Shown: positions 25,518-40,500 of the stretch, in pieces | Layout: each line of letters begins with the position of its first letter | How positions within the stretch are numbered: position 1 is the stretch's first letter | Source of the DNA: Nephrocerus scutellatus | Taxonomy: Eukaryota; Arthropoda; Insecta; Diptera; Pipunculidae | Assembly (NCBI GenBank): GCA_947095585.1 | Contig: OX352766.1 | Coordinates: 20,326,939-20,390,938, forward strand | Reading direction: 5' to 3' | DNA: 64,000 nt | Position numbers and translations under genes: made by a program | Notes under the pieces: model-generated | The model's database searches: none | What the model was told of the DNA's origin: nothing | What the model saw: only the letters and a program-made list of their open reading frames with translations

Positions 25518-28500
25518 AAAAATATATATTACTATACAAGTAGCTTTTCCCGGGTAGGCAGTTTTAAGTAATTTAAATTCAAATTTTTAAATTTTACGTT
25601 TCCTGGCTTCTCTGGGAACCTTTTGCTTTTCCCTATCACAAAAAATTGTTCCCAGAATCCTTTGGACTCACGGAACCTAACAGCATCCTAAATTAATAAT
25701 TAAAATGTTATTAATTGATATTACATCCAACTAAATATTTGATCTTGAATTGGTTGGCCTCAACCCAATTCCTGGTCACATCAAGTTAAACCATACGTTT
25801 ACACTTGATCAAATAATGTCATTTATACACAATAACATTCAATGATGTATGCATGTCCTTACGATATACATGCACGCATCACCGAATGTTCACAAATCGA
25901 CGCGTTGTCTGCAGCTTATTCAGGTATAGATCTTCTCAAAACATCCACACTGGCAGAATATATATTATTTTTATATATTATTCGCCACCACATAGGTTTT
26001 CATTCCCACTGTCATGTGGTAAAAAAATTATGCTCACGAATTAAGACTACCAGACGGACATCTAAGATGTACGCTGGCACTCATAATTCTTAAATTACTT
26101 CTCGAAAAACACACAACACAAAATCGTCTACAACTAATAGTCTACAACTCAGTATTTCTGGGTATTTGCCGCTGCAAAACTAGACACAATTAGCGCATGG
26201 CGCCCACACCAAAACACACAGGCTGTCCTTCTTAAAAGCAATGCTTCGATCATGTATGCATATCTTCAACCCTTATCGCGTTTGCATTTTGCAACGTACA
26301 AGGATAGATACTCAGCCTAGCTTCGACACAAGATATCATCACAGATATCATTCAAGTCTCAACAACAAAACGATACACTCGTTTTCCGCGTGTGTTAGGT
26401 GTGATCAACAACCAAGTTTTTCTCGTTATTTAAACTTATCCAAAATCACAGTTACAAATAGCATGTTCGGTGTCCAAGTCTTTTGTTTCTTAAAACAGAC
26501 ATGGCTCCTTTAGTTACACTATCTCAGTGATAAACAGTGTTGTGAAAATTATATATTTGGTTTTAAAAAACATGAAAGAAAGGAAAAAACTAACCACATT
26601 GGACGTCAGGATTTAAAACACAAAAATATCCAATAAATTCAACACCTCAAAAATGCATGGTATGTTATCTAATATATATTTTTTATGGTATTACATATTT
26701 AAACCCATATATTACACTTTAATTACACACCCTTCACCCTATGTCTTGGTTTCGTACCAAATCAGACCCTTCCCAACTCAGGCCGAGTAAAGCTCGCTGA
26801 TGAGACCTCGTGGTGGAGGTCGAAAACGTTCCGAGCCACCAAAAAAGCAACTTAGTTGCTTTAAAAAAACCCTTTACGGGACTAGGAAAATCTTCCGTCT
26901 TAAACGGATGATTAACAAATATACGGCCTATCTGTCTGCCTCTTAAGATATCACATACTCTTACATTTGTCATTATTAATTATTTATTTATTACTATTAC
27001 TATATTTTTGCATTTAACTTATACTACATAAAATTTTCATCTCATTAACCATATTCTTATATAATCATATAATATGGTTACAATTATACAAATCTTGAAA
27101 TCTAAACCTATTCTAAATCAAAACCTAAATCTAAATCTAAATCTATTTCTAAATCTAATTCTAAATCTAAACCTATTCTAATTCCAAACCTATTATAAAT
27201 CTAAATCTATATCTTAATCTAAATCTAAACCTAAATCTAAATCTAAACCGAAATCTCAATCTAAACCTAATTCTAAATCTGAATCTATAAATCTAAACCT
27301 CAATCTATATCTAAATCTAAACCAAAATCTAAGTCTGAACCCAACTCTAAATCTAAACCAAAACCTAAATCTAAATCTAAAGCTAAATCTATTTCTAAAT
27401 CTTAAACAAAACCTACACCTAAATCTAAACTTATTCTAAAACTAAATCTATATGTTATTCTCAACTGGATACCATGGTTGTGGAACCAAAAAACCCACAA
27501 ACCATCTGGTATAAAACTTTCGTTTGTCGCAATCAGGTTAGCACGAGGGCACCACAAAAAGGGCCCCCGTAGGATGAAAAAAGTAGCTGCCTGGTGTGTG
27601 GACCTTCCACGGGGGAATACATTACTTGATGTACTCCCCTTTGGGAATACATTGCCAGAGTCATCACACACCCAGGACCCTTCTTAAAGGCCTTGGACGT
27701 GCTGCAGGTCTACGAATCCCCTTTTGAGGGGGTACACTGCCTGGTCATCAGAACGTCCGGGACCCTTTACCGCTCACTAAAACGAAAAATATATATTACT
27801 ATACAAGTAGCTTTTCCCGGGTAGGCAGTTTTAAGTAATTTAAATTCAAATTTTTAAATTTTACGTTTCCTGGCTTCTCTGGGAACCTTTTGCTTTTCCC
27901 TATCACAAAAAATTGTTCCCAGAATCCTTTGGACTCACGGAACCTAACAGCATCCTAAATTAATAATTAAAATGTTATTAATTGATATTACATCCAACTA
28001 AATATTTGATCTTGAATTGGTTGGCCTCAACCCAATTCCTGGTCACATCAAGTTAAACCATACGTTTACACTTGATCAAATAATGTCATTTATACACAAT
28101 AACATTCAATGATGTATGCATGTCCTTACGATATACATGCACGCATCACCGAATGTTCACAAATCGACGCGTTGTCTGCAGCTTATTCAGGTATAGATCT
28201 TCTCAAAACATCCACACTGGCAGAATATATATTATTTTTATATATTATTCGCCACCACATAGGTTTTCATTCCCACTGTCATGTGGTAAAAAAATTATGC
28301 TCACGAATTAAGACTACCAGACGGACATCTAAGATGTACGCTGGCACTCATAATTCTTAAATTACTTCTCGAAAAACACACAACACAAAATCGTCTACAA
28401 CTAATAGTCTACAACTCAGTATTTCTGGGTATTTGCCGCTGCAAAACTAGACACAATTAGCGCATGGCGCCCACACCAAAACACACAGGCTGTCCTTCTT

Positions 28501-31500
28501 AAAAGCAATGCTTCGATCATGTATGCATATCTTCAACCCTTATCGCGTTTGCATTTTGCAACGTACAAGGATAGATACTCAGCCTAGCTTCGACACAAGA
28601 TATCATCACAGATATCATTCAAGTCTCAACAACAAAACGATACACTCGTTTTCCGCGTGTGTTAGGTGTGATCAACAACCAAGTTTTTCTCGTTATTTAA
28701 ACTTATCCAAAATCACAGTTACAAATAGCATGTTCGGTGTCCAAGTCTTTTGTTTCTTAAAACAGACATGGCTCCTTTAGTTACACTATCTCAGTGATAA
28801 ACAGTGTTGTGAAAATTATATATTTGGTTTTAAAAAACATGAAAGAAAGGAAAAAACTAACCACATTGGACGTCAGGATTTAAAACACAAAAATATCCAA
28901 TAAATTCAACACCTCAAAAATGCATGGTATGTTATCTAATATATATTTTTTATGGTATTACATATTTAAACCCATATATTACACTTTAATTACACACCCT
29001 TCACCCTATGTCTTGGTTTCGTACCAAATCAGACCCTTCCCAACTCAGGCCGAGTAAAGCTCGCTGATGAGACCTCGTGGTGGAGGTCGAAAACGTTCCG
29101 AGCCACCAAAAAAGCAACTTAGTTGCTTTAAAAAAACCCTTTACGGGACTAGGAAAATCTTCCGTCTTAAACGGATGATTAACAAATATACGGCCTATCT
29201 GTCTGCCTCTTAAGATATCACATACTCTTACATTTGTCATTATTAATTATTTATTTATTACTATTACTATATTTTTGCATTTAACTTATACTACATAAAA
29301 TTTTCATCTCATTAACCATATTCTTATATAATCATATAATATGGTTACAATTATACAAATCTTGAAATCTAAACCTATTCTAAATCAAAACCTAAATCTA
29401 AATCTAAATCTATTTCTAAATCTAATTCTAAATCTAAACCTATTCTAATTCCAAACCTATTATAAATCTAAATCTATATCTTAATCTAAATCTAAACCTA
29501 AATCTAAATCTAAACCGAAATCTCAATCTAAACCTAATTCTAAATCTGAATCTATAAATCTAAACCTCAATCTATATCTAAATCTAAACCAAAATCTAAG
29601 TCTGAACCCAACTCTAAATCTAAACCAAAACCTAAATCTAAATCTAAAGCTAAATCTATTTCTAAATCTTAAACAAAACCTACACCTAAATCTAAACTTA
29701 TTCTAAAACTAAATCTATATGTTATTCTCAACTGGATACCATGGTTGTGGAACCAAAAAACCCACAAACCATCTGGTATAAAACTTTCGTTTGTCGCAAT
29801 CAGGTTAGCACGAGGGCACCACAAAAAGGGCCCCCGTAGGATGAAAAAAGTAGCTGCCTGGTGTGTGGACCTTCCACGGGGGAATACATTACTTGATGTA
29901 CTCCCCTTTGGGAATACATTGCCAGAGTCATCACACACCCAGGACCCTTCTTAAAGGCCTTGGACGTGCTGCAGGTCTACGAATCCCCTTTTGAGGGGGT
30001 ACACTGCCTGGTCATCAGAACGTCCGGGACCCTTTACCGCTCACTAAAACGAAAAATATATATTACTATACAAGTAGCTTTTCCCGGGTAGGCAGTTTTA
30101 AGTAATTTAAATTCAAATTTTTAAATTTTACGTTTCCTGGCTTCTCTGGGAACCTTTTGCTTTTCCCTATCACAAAAAATTGTTCCCAGAATCCTTTGGA
30201 CTCACGGAACCTAACAGCATCCTAAATTAATAATTAAAATGTTATTAATTGATATTACATCCAACTAAATATTTGATCTTGAATTGGTTGGCCTCAACCC
30301 AATTCCTGGTCACATCAAGTTAAACCATACGTTTACACTTGATCAAATAATGTCATTTATACACAATAACATTCAATGATGTATGCATGTCCTTACGATA
30401 TACATGCACGCATCACCGAATGTTCACAAATCGACGCGTTGTCTGCAGCTTATTCAGGTATAGATCTTCTCAAAACATCCACACTGGCAGAATATATATT
30501 ATTTTTATATATTATTCGCCACCACATAGGTTTTCATTCCCACTGTCATGTGGTAAAAAAATTATGCTCACGAATTAAGACTACCAGACGGACATCTAAG
30601 ATGTACGCTGGCACTCATAATTCTTAAATTACTTCTCGAAAAACACACAACACAAAATCGTCTACAACTAATAGTCTACAACTCAGTATTTCTGGGTATT
30701 TGCCGCTGCAAAACTAGACACAATTAGCGCATGGCGCCCACACCAAAACACACAGGCTGTCCTTCTTAAAAGCAATGCTTCGATCATGTATGCATATCTT
30801 CAACCCTTATCGCGTTTGCATTTTGCAACGTACAAGGATAGATACTCAGCCTAGCTTCGACACAAGATATCATCACAGATATCATTCAAGTCTCAACAAC
30901 AAAACGATACACTCGTTTTCCGCGTGTGTTAGGTGTGATCAACAACCAAGTTTTTCTCGTTATTTAAACTTATCCAAAATCACAGTTACAAATAGCATGT
31001 TCGGTGTCCAAGTCTTTTGTTTCTTAAAACAGACATGGCTCCTTTAGTTACACTATCTCAGTGATAAACAGTGTTGTGAAAATTATATATTTGGTTTTAA
31101 AAAACATGAAAGAAAGGAAAAAACTAACCACATTGGACGTCAGGATTTAAAACACAAAAATATCCAATAAATTCAACACCTCAAAAATGCATGGTATGTT
31201 ATCTAATATATATTTTTTATGGTATTACATATTTAAACCCATATATTACACTTTAATTACACACCCTTCACCCTATGTCTTGGTTTCGTACCAAATCAGA
31301 CCCTTCCCAACTCAGGCCGAGTAAAGCTCGCTGATGAGACCTCGTGGTGGAGGTCGAAAACGTTCCGAGCCACCAAAAAAGCAACTTAGTTGCTTTAAAA
31401 AAACCCTTTACGGGACTAGGAAAATCTTCCGTCTTAAACGGATGATTAACAAATATACGGCCTATCTGTCTGCCTCTTAAGATATCACATACTCTTACAT

Positions 31501-34500
31501 TTGTCATTATTAATTATTTATTTATTACTATTACTATATTTTTGCATTTAACTTATACTACATAAAATTTTCATCTCATTAACCATATTCTTATATAATC
31601 ATATAATATGGTTACAATTATACAAATCTTGAAATCTAAACCTATTCTAAATCAAAACCTAAATCTAAATCTAAATCTATTTCTAAATCTAATTCTAAAT
31701 CTAAACCTATTCTAATTCCAAACCTATTATAAATCTAAATCTATATCTTAATCTAAATCTAAACCTAAATCTAAATCTAAACCGAAATCTCAATCTAAAC
31801 CTAATTCTAAATCTGAATCTATAAATCTAAACCTCAATCTATATCTAAATCTAAACCAAAATCTAAGTCTGAACCCAACTCTAAATCTAAACCAAAACCT
31901 AAATCTAAATCTAAAGCTAAATCTATTTCTAAATCTTAAACAAAACCTACACCTAAATCTAAACTTATTCTAAAACTAAATCTATATGTTATTCTCAACT
32001 GGATACCATGGTTGTGGAACCAAAAAACCCACAAACCATCTGGTATAAAACTTTCGTTTGTCGCAATCAGGTTAGCACGAGGGCACCACAAAAAGGGCCC
32101 CCGTAGGATGAAAAAAGTAGCTGCCTGGTGTGTGGACCTTCCACGGGGGAATACATTACTTGATGTACTCCCCTTTGGGAATACATTGCCAGAGTCATCA
32201 CACACCCAGGACCCTTCTTAAAGGCCTTGGACGTGCTGCAGGTCTACGAATCCCCTTTTGAGGGGGTACACTGCCTGGTCATCAGAACGTCCGGGACCCT
32301 TTACCGCTCACTAAAACGAAAAATATATATTACTATACAAGTAGCTTTTCCCGGGTAGGCAGTTTTAAGTAATTTAAATTCAAATTTTTAAATTTTACGT
32401 TTCCTGGCTTCTCTGGGAACCTTTTGCTTTTCCCTATCACAAAAAATTGTTCCCAGAATCCTTTGGACTCACGGAACCTAACAGCATCCTAAATTAATAA
32501 TTAAAATGTTATTAATTGATATTACATCCAACTAAATATTTGATCTTGAATTGGTTGGCCTCAACCCAATTCCTGGTCACATCAAGTTAAACCATACGTT
32601 TACACTTGATCAAATAATGTCATTTATACACAATAACATTCAATGATGTATGCATGTCCTTACGATATACATGCACGCATCACCGAATGTTCACAAATCG
32701 ACGCGTTGTCTGCAGCTTATTCAGGTATAGATCTTCTCAAAACATCCACACTGGCAGAATATATATTATTTTTATATATTATTCGCCACCACATAGGTTT
32801 TCATTCCCACTGTCATGTGGTAAAAAAATTATGCTCACGAATTAAGACTACCAGACGGACATCTAAGATGTACGCTGGCACTCATAATTCTTAAATTACT
32901 TCTCGAAAAACACACAACACAAAATCGTCTACAACTAATAGTCTACAACTCAGTATTTCTGGGTATTTGCCGCTGCAAAACTAGACACAATTAGCGCATG
33001 GCGCCCACACCAAAACACACAGGCTGTCCTTCTTAAAAGCAATGCTTCGATCATGTATGCATATCTTCAACCCTTATCGCGTTTGCATTTTGCAACGTAC
33101 AAGGATAGATACTCAGCCTAGCTTCGACACAAGATATCATCACAGATATCATTCAAGTCTCAACAACAAAACGATACACTCGTTTTCCGCGTGTGTTAGG
33201 TGTGATCAACAACCAAGTTTTTCTCGTTATTTAAACTTATCCAAAATCACAGTTACAAATAGCATGTTCGGTGTCCAAGTCTTTTGTTTCTTAAAACAGA
33301 CATGGCTCCTTTAGTTACACTATCTCAGTGATAAACAGTGTTGTGAAAATTATATATTTGGTTTTAAAAAACATGAAAGAAAGGAAAAAACTAACCACAT
33401 TGGACGTCAGGATTTAAAACACAAAAATATCCAATAAATTCAACACCTCAAAAATGCATGGTATGTTATCTAATATATATTTTTTATGGTATTACATATT
33501 TAAACCCATATATTACACTTTAATTACACACCCTTCACCCTATGTCTTGGTTTCGTACCAAATCAGACCCTTCCCAACTCAGGCCGAGTAAAGCTCGCTG
33601 ATGAGACCTCGTGGTGGAGGTCGAAAACGTTCCGAGCCACCAAAAAAGCAACTTAGTTGCTTTAAAAAAACCCTTTACGGGACTAGGAAAATCTTCCGTC
33701 TTAAACGGATGATTAACAAATATACGGCCTATCTGTCTGCCTCTTAAGATATCACATACTCTTACATTTGTCATTATTAATTATTTATTTATTACTATTA
33801 CTATATTTTTGCATTTAACTTATACTACATAAAATTTTCATCTCATTAACCATATTCTTATATAATCATATAATATGGTTACAATTATACAAATCTTGAA
33901 ATCTAAACCTATTCTAAATCAAAACCTAAATCTAAATCTAAATCTATTTCTAAATCTAATTCTAAATCTAAACCTATTCTAATTCCAAACCTATTATAAA
34001 TCTAAATCTATATCTTAATCTAAATCTAAACCTAAATCTAAATCTAAACCGAAATCTCAATCTAAACCTAATTCTAAATCTGAATCTATAAATCTAAACC
34101 TCAATCTATATCTAAATCTAAACCAAAATCTAAGTCTGAACCCAACTCTAAATCTAAACCAAAACCTAAATCTAAATCTAAAGCTAAATCTATTTCTAAA
34201 TCTTAAACAAAACCTACACCTAAATCTAAACTTATTCTAAAACTAAATCTATATGTTATTCTCAACTGGATACCATGGTTGTGGAACCAAAAAACCCACA
34301 AACCATCTGGTATAAAACTTTCGTTTGTCGCAATCAGGTTAGCACGAGGGCACCACAAAAAGGGCCCCCGTAGGATGAAAAAAGTAGCTGCCTGGTGTGT
34401 GGACCTTCCACGGGGGAATACATTACTTGATGTACTCCCCTTTGGGAATACATTGCCAGAGTCATCACACACCCAGGACCCTTCTTAAAGGCCTTGGACG

Positions 34501-37500
34501 TGCTGCAGGTCTACGAATCCCCTTTTGAGGGGGTACACTGCCTGGTCATCAGAACGTCCGGGACCCTTTACCGCTCACTAAAACGAAAAATATATATTAC
34601 TATACAAGTAGCTTTTCCCGGGTAGGCAGTTTTAAGTAATTTAAATTCAAATTTTTAAATTTTACGTTTCCTGGCTTCTCTGGGAACCTTTTGCTTTTCC
34701 CTGTCACAAAAAATTGTTCCCAGAATCCTTTGGACTCACGGAACCTAACAGCATCCTAAATTAATAATTAAAATGTTATTAATTGATATTACATCCAACT
34801 AAATATTTGATCTTGAATTGGTTGGCCTCAACCCAATTCCTGGTCACATCAAGTTAAACCATACGTTTACACTTGATCAAATAATGTCATTTATACACAA
34901 TAACATTCAATGATGTATGCATGTCCTTACGATATACATGCACGCATCACCGAATGTTCACAAATCGACGCGTTGTCTGCAGCTTATTCAGGTATAGATC
35001 TTCTCAAAACATCCACACTGGCAGAATATATATTATTTTTATATATTATTCGCCACCACATAGGTTTTCATTCCCACTGTCATGTGGTAAAAAAATTATG
35101 CTCACGAATTAAGACTACCAGACGGACATCTAAGATGTACGCTGGCACTCATAATTCTTAAATTACTTCTCGAAAAACACACAACACAAAATCGTCTACA
35201 ACTAATAGTCTACAACTCAGTATTTCTGGGTATTTGCCGCTGCAAAACTAGACACAATTAGCGCATGGCGCCCACACCAAAACACACAGGCTGTCCTTCT
35301 TAAAAGCAATGCTTCGATCATGTATGCATATCTTCAACCCTTATCGCGTTTGCATTTTGCAACGTACAAGGATAGATACTCAGCCTAGCTTCGACACAAG
35401 ATATCATCACAGATATCATTCAAGTCTCAACAACAAAACGATACACTCGTTTTCCGCGTGTGTTAGGTGTGATCAACAACCAAGTTTTTCTCGTTATTTA
35501 AACTTATCCAAAATCACAGTTACAAATAGCATGTTCGGTGTCCAAGTCTTTTGTTTCTTAAAACAGACATGGCTCCTTTAGTTACACTATCTCAGTGATA
35601 AACAGTGTTGTGAAAATTATATATTTGGTTTTAAAAAACATGAAAGAAAGGAAAAAACTAACCACATTGGACGTCAGGATTTAAAACACAAAAATATCCA
35701 ATAAATTCAACACCTCAAAAATGCATGGTATGTTATCTAATATATATTTTTTATGGTATTACATATTTAAACCCATATATTACACTTTAATTACACACCC
35801 TTCACCCTATGTCTTGGTTTCGTACCAAATCAGACCCTTCCCAACTCAGGCCGAGTAAAGCTCGCTGATGAGACCTCGTGGTGGAGGTCGAAAACGTTCC
35901 GAGCCACCAAAAAAGCAACTTAGTTGCTTTAAAAAAACCCTTTACGGGACTAGGAAAATCTTCCGTCTTAAACGGATGATTAACAAATATACGGCCTATC
36001 TGTCTGCCTCTTAAGATATCACATACTCTTACATTTGTCATTATTAATTATTTATTTATTACTATTACTATATTTTTGCATTTAACTTATACTACATAAA
36101 ATTTTCATCTCATTAACCATATTCTTATATAATCATATAATATGGTTACAATTATACAAATCTTGAAATCTAAACCTATTCTAAATCAAAACCTAAATCT
36201 AAATCTAAATCTATTTCTAAATCTAATTCTAAATCTAAACCTATTCTAATTCCAAACCTATTATAAATCTAAATCTATATCTTAATCTAAATCTAAACCT
36301 AAATCTAAATCTAAACCGAAATCTCAATCTAAACCTAATTCTAAATCTGAATCTATAAATCTAAACCTCAATCTATATCTAAATCTAAACCAAAATCTAA
36401 GTCTGAACCCAACTCTAAATCTAAACCAAAACCTAAATCTAAATCTAAAGCTAAATCTATTTCTAAATCTTAAACAAAACCTACACCTAAATCTAAACTT
36501 ATTCTAAAACTAAATCTATATGTTATTCTCAACTGGATACCATGGTTGTGGAACCAAAAAACCCACAAACCATCTGGTATAAAACTTTCGTTTGTCGCAA
36601 TCAGGTTAGCACGAGGGCACCACAAAAAGGGCCCCCGTAGGATGAAAAAAGTAGCTGCCTGGTGTGTGGACCTTCCACGGGGGAATACATTACTTGATGT
36701 ACTCCCCTTTGGGAATACATTGCCAGAGTCATCACACACCCAGGACCCTTCTTAAAGGCCTTGGACGTGCTGCAGGTCTACGAATCCCCTTTTGAGGGGG
36801 TACACTGCCTGGTCATCAGAACGTCCGGGACCCTTTACCGCTCACTAAAACGAAAAATATATATTACTATACAAGTAGCTTTTCCCGGGTAGGCAGTTTT
36901 AAGTAATTTAAATTCAAATTTTTAAATTTTACGTTTCCTGGCTTCTCTGGGAACCTTTTGCTTTTCCCTATCACAAAAAATTGTTCCCAGAATCCTTTGG
37001 ACTCACGGAACCTAACAGCATCCTAAATTAATAATTAAAATGTTATTAATTGATATTACATCCAACTAAATATTTGATCTTGAATTGGTTGGCCTCAACC
37101 CAATTCCTGGTCACATCAAGTTAAACCATACGTTTACACTTGATCAAATAATGTCATTTATACACAATAACATTCAATGATGTATGCATGTCCTTACGAT
37201 ATACATGCACGCATCACCGAATGTTCACAAATCGACGCGTTGTCTGCAGCTTATTCAGGTATAGATCTTCTCAAAACATCCACACTGGCAGAATATATAT
37301 TATTTTTATATATTATTCGCCACCACATAGGTTTTCATTCCCACTGTCATGTGGTAAAAAAATTATGCTCACGAATTAAGACTACCAGACGGACATCTAA
37401 GATGTACGCTGGCACTCATAATTCTTAAATTACTTCTCGAAAAACACACAACACAAAATCGTCTACAACTAATAGTCTACAACTCAGTATTTCTGGGTAT

Positions 37501-40500
37501 TTGCCGCTGCAAAACTAGACACAATTAGCGCATGGCGCCCACACCAAAACACACAGGCTGTCCTTCTTAAAAGCAATGCTTCGATCATGTATGCATATCT
37601 TCAACCCTTATCGCGTTTGCATTTTGCAACGTACAAGGATAGATACTCAGCCTAGCTTCGACACAAGATATCATCACAGATATCATTCAAGTCTCAACAA
37701 CAAAACGATACACTCGTTTTCCGCGTGTGTTAGGTGTGATCAACAACCAAGTTTTTCTCGTTATTTAAACTTATCCAAAATCACAGTTACAAATAGCATG
37801 TTCGGTGTCCAAGTCTTTTGTTTCTTAAAACAGACATGGCTCCTTTAGTTACACTATCTCAGTGATAAACAGTGTTGTGAAAATTATATATTTGGTTTTA
37901 AAAAACATGAAAGAAAGGAAAAAACTAACCACATTGGACGTCAGGATTTAAAACACAAAAATATCCAATAAATTCAACACCTCAAAAATGCATGGTATGT
38001 TATCTAATATATATTTTTTATGGTATTACATATTTAAACCCATATATTACACTTTAATTACACACCCTTCACCCTATGTCTTGGTTTCGTACCAAATCAG
38101 ACCCTTCCCAACTCAGGCCGAGTAAAGCTCGCTGATGAGACCTCGTGGTGGAGGTCGAAAACGTTCCGAGCCACCAAAAAAGCAACTTAGTTGCTTTAAA
38201 AAAACCCTTTACGGGACTAGGAAAATCTTCCGTCTTAAACGGATGATTAACAAATATACGGCCTATCTGTCTGCCTCTTAAGATATCACATACTCTTACA
38301 TTTGTCATTATTAATTATTTATTTATTACTATTACTATATTTTTGCATTTAACTTATACTACATAAAATTTTCATCTCATTAACCATATTCTTATATAAT
38401 CATATAATATGGTTACAATTATACAAATCTTGAAATCTAAACCTATTCTAAATCAAAACCTAAATCTAAATCTAAATCTATTTCTAAATCTAATTCTAAA
38501 TCTAAACCTATTCTAATTCCAAACCTATTATAAATCTAAATCTATATCTTAATCTAAATCTAAACCTAAATCTAAATCTAAACCGAAATCTCAATCTAAA
38601 CCTAATTCTAAATCTGAATCTATAAATCTAAACCTCAATCTATATCTAAATCTAAACCAAAATCTAAGTCTGAACCCAACTCTAAATCTAAACCAAAACC
38701 TAAATCTAAATCTAAAGCTAAATCTATTTCTAAATCTTAAACAAAACCTACACCTAAATCTAAACTTATTCTAAAACTAAATCTATATGTTATTCTCAAC
38801 TGGATACCATGGTTGTGGAACCAAAAAACCCACAAACCATCTGGTATAAAACTTTCGTTTGTCGCAATCAGGTTAGCACGAGGGCACCACAAAAAGGGCC
38901 CCCGTAGGATGAAAAAAGTAGCTGCCTGGTGTGTGGACCTTCCACGGGGGAATACATTACTTGATGTACTCCCCTTTGGGAATACATTGCCAGAGTCATC
39001 ACACACCCAGGACCCTTCTTAAAGGCCTTGGACGTGCTGCAGGTCTACGAATCCCCTTTTGAGGGGGTACACTGCCTGGTCATCAGAACGTCCGGGACCC
39101 TTTACCGCTCACTAAAACGAAAAATATATATTACTATACAAGTAGCTTTTCCCGGGTAGGCAGTTTTAAGTAATTTAAATTCAAATTTTTAAATTTTACG
39201 TTTCCTGGCTTCTCTGGGAACCTTTTGCTTTTCCCTATCACAAAAAATTGTTCCCAGAATCCTTTGGACTCACGGAACCTAACAGCATCCTAAATTAATA
39301 ATTAAAATGTTATTAATTGATATTACATCCAACTAAATATTTGATCTTGAATTGGTTGGCCTCAACCCAATTCCTGGTCACATCAAGTTAAACCATACGT
39401 TTACACTTGATCAAATAATGTCATTTATACACAATAACATTCAATGATGTATGCATGTCCTTACGATATACATGCACGCATCACCGAATGTTCACAAATC
39501 GACGCGTTGTCTGCAGCTTATTCAGGTATAGATCTTCTCAAAACATCCACACTGGCAGAATATATATTATTTTTATATATTATTCGCCACCACATAGGTT
39601 TTCATTCCCACTGTCATGTGGTAAAAAAATTATGCTCACGAATTAAGACTACCAGACGGACATCTAAGATGTACGCTGGCACTCATAATTCTTAAATTAC
39701 TTCTCGAAAAACACACAACACAAAATCGTCTACAACTAATAGTCTACAACTCAGTATTTCTGGGTATTTGCCGCTGCAAAACTAGACACAATTAGCGCAT
39801 GGCGCCCACACCAAAACACACAGGCTGTCCTTCTTAAAAGCAATGCTTCGATCATGTATGCATATCTTCAACCCTTATCGCGTTTGCATTTTGCAACGTA
39901 CAAGGATAGATACTCAGCCTAGCTTCGACACAAGATATCATCACAGATATCATTCAAGTCTCAACAACAAAACGATACACTCGTTTTCCGCGTGTGTTAG
40001 GTGTGATCAACAACCAAGTTTTTCTCGTTATTTAAACTTATCCAAAATCACAGTTACAAATAGCATGTTCGGTGTCCAAGTCTTTTGTTTCTTAAAACAG
40101 ACATGGCTCCTTTAGTTACACTATCTCAGTGATAAACAGTGTTGTGAAAATTATATATTTGGTTTTAAAAAACATGAAAGAAAGGAAAAAACTAACCACA
40201 TTGGACGTCAGGATTTAAAACACAAAAATATCCAATAAATTCAACACCTCAAAAATGCATGGTATGTTATCTAATATATATTTTTTATGGTATTACATAT
40301 TTAAACCCATATATTACACTTTAATTACACACCCTTCACCCTATGTCTTGGTTTCGTACCAAATCAGACCCTTCCCAACTCAGGCCGAGTAAAGCTCGCT
40401 GATGAGACCTCGTGGTGGAGGTCGAAAACGTTCCGAGCCACCAAAAAAGCAACTTAGTTGCTTTAAAAAAACCCTTTACGGGACTAGGAAAATCTTCCGT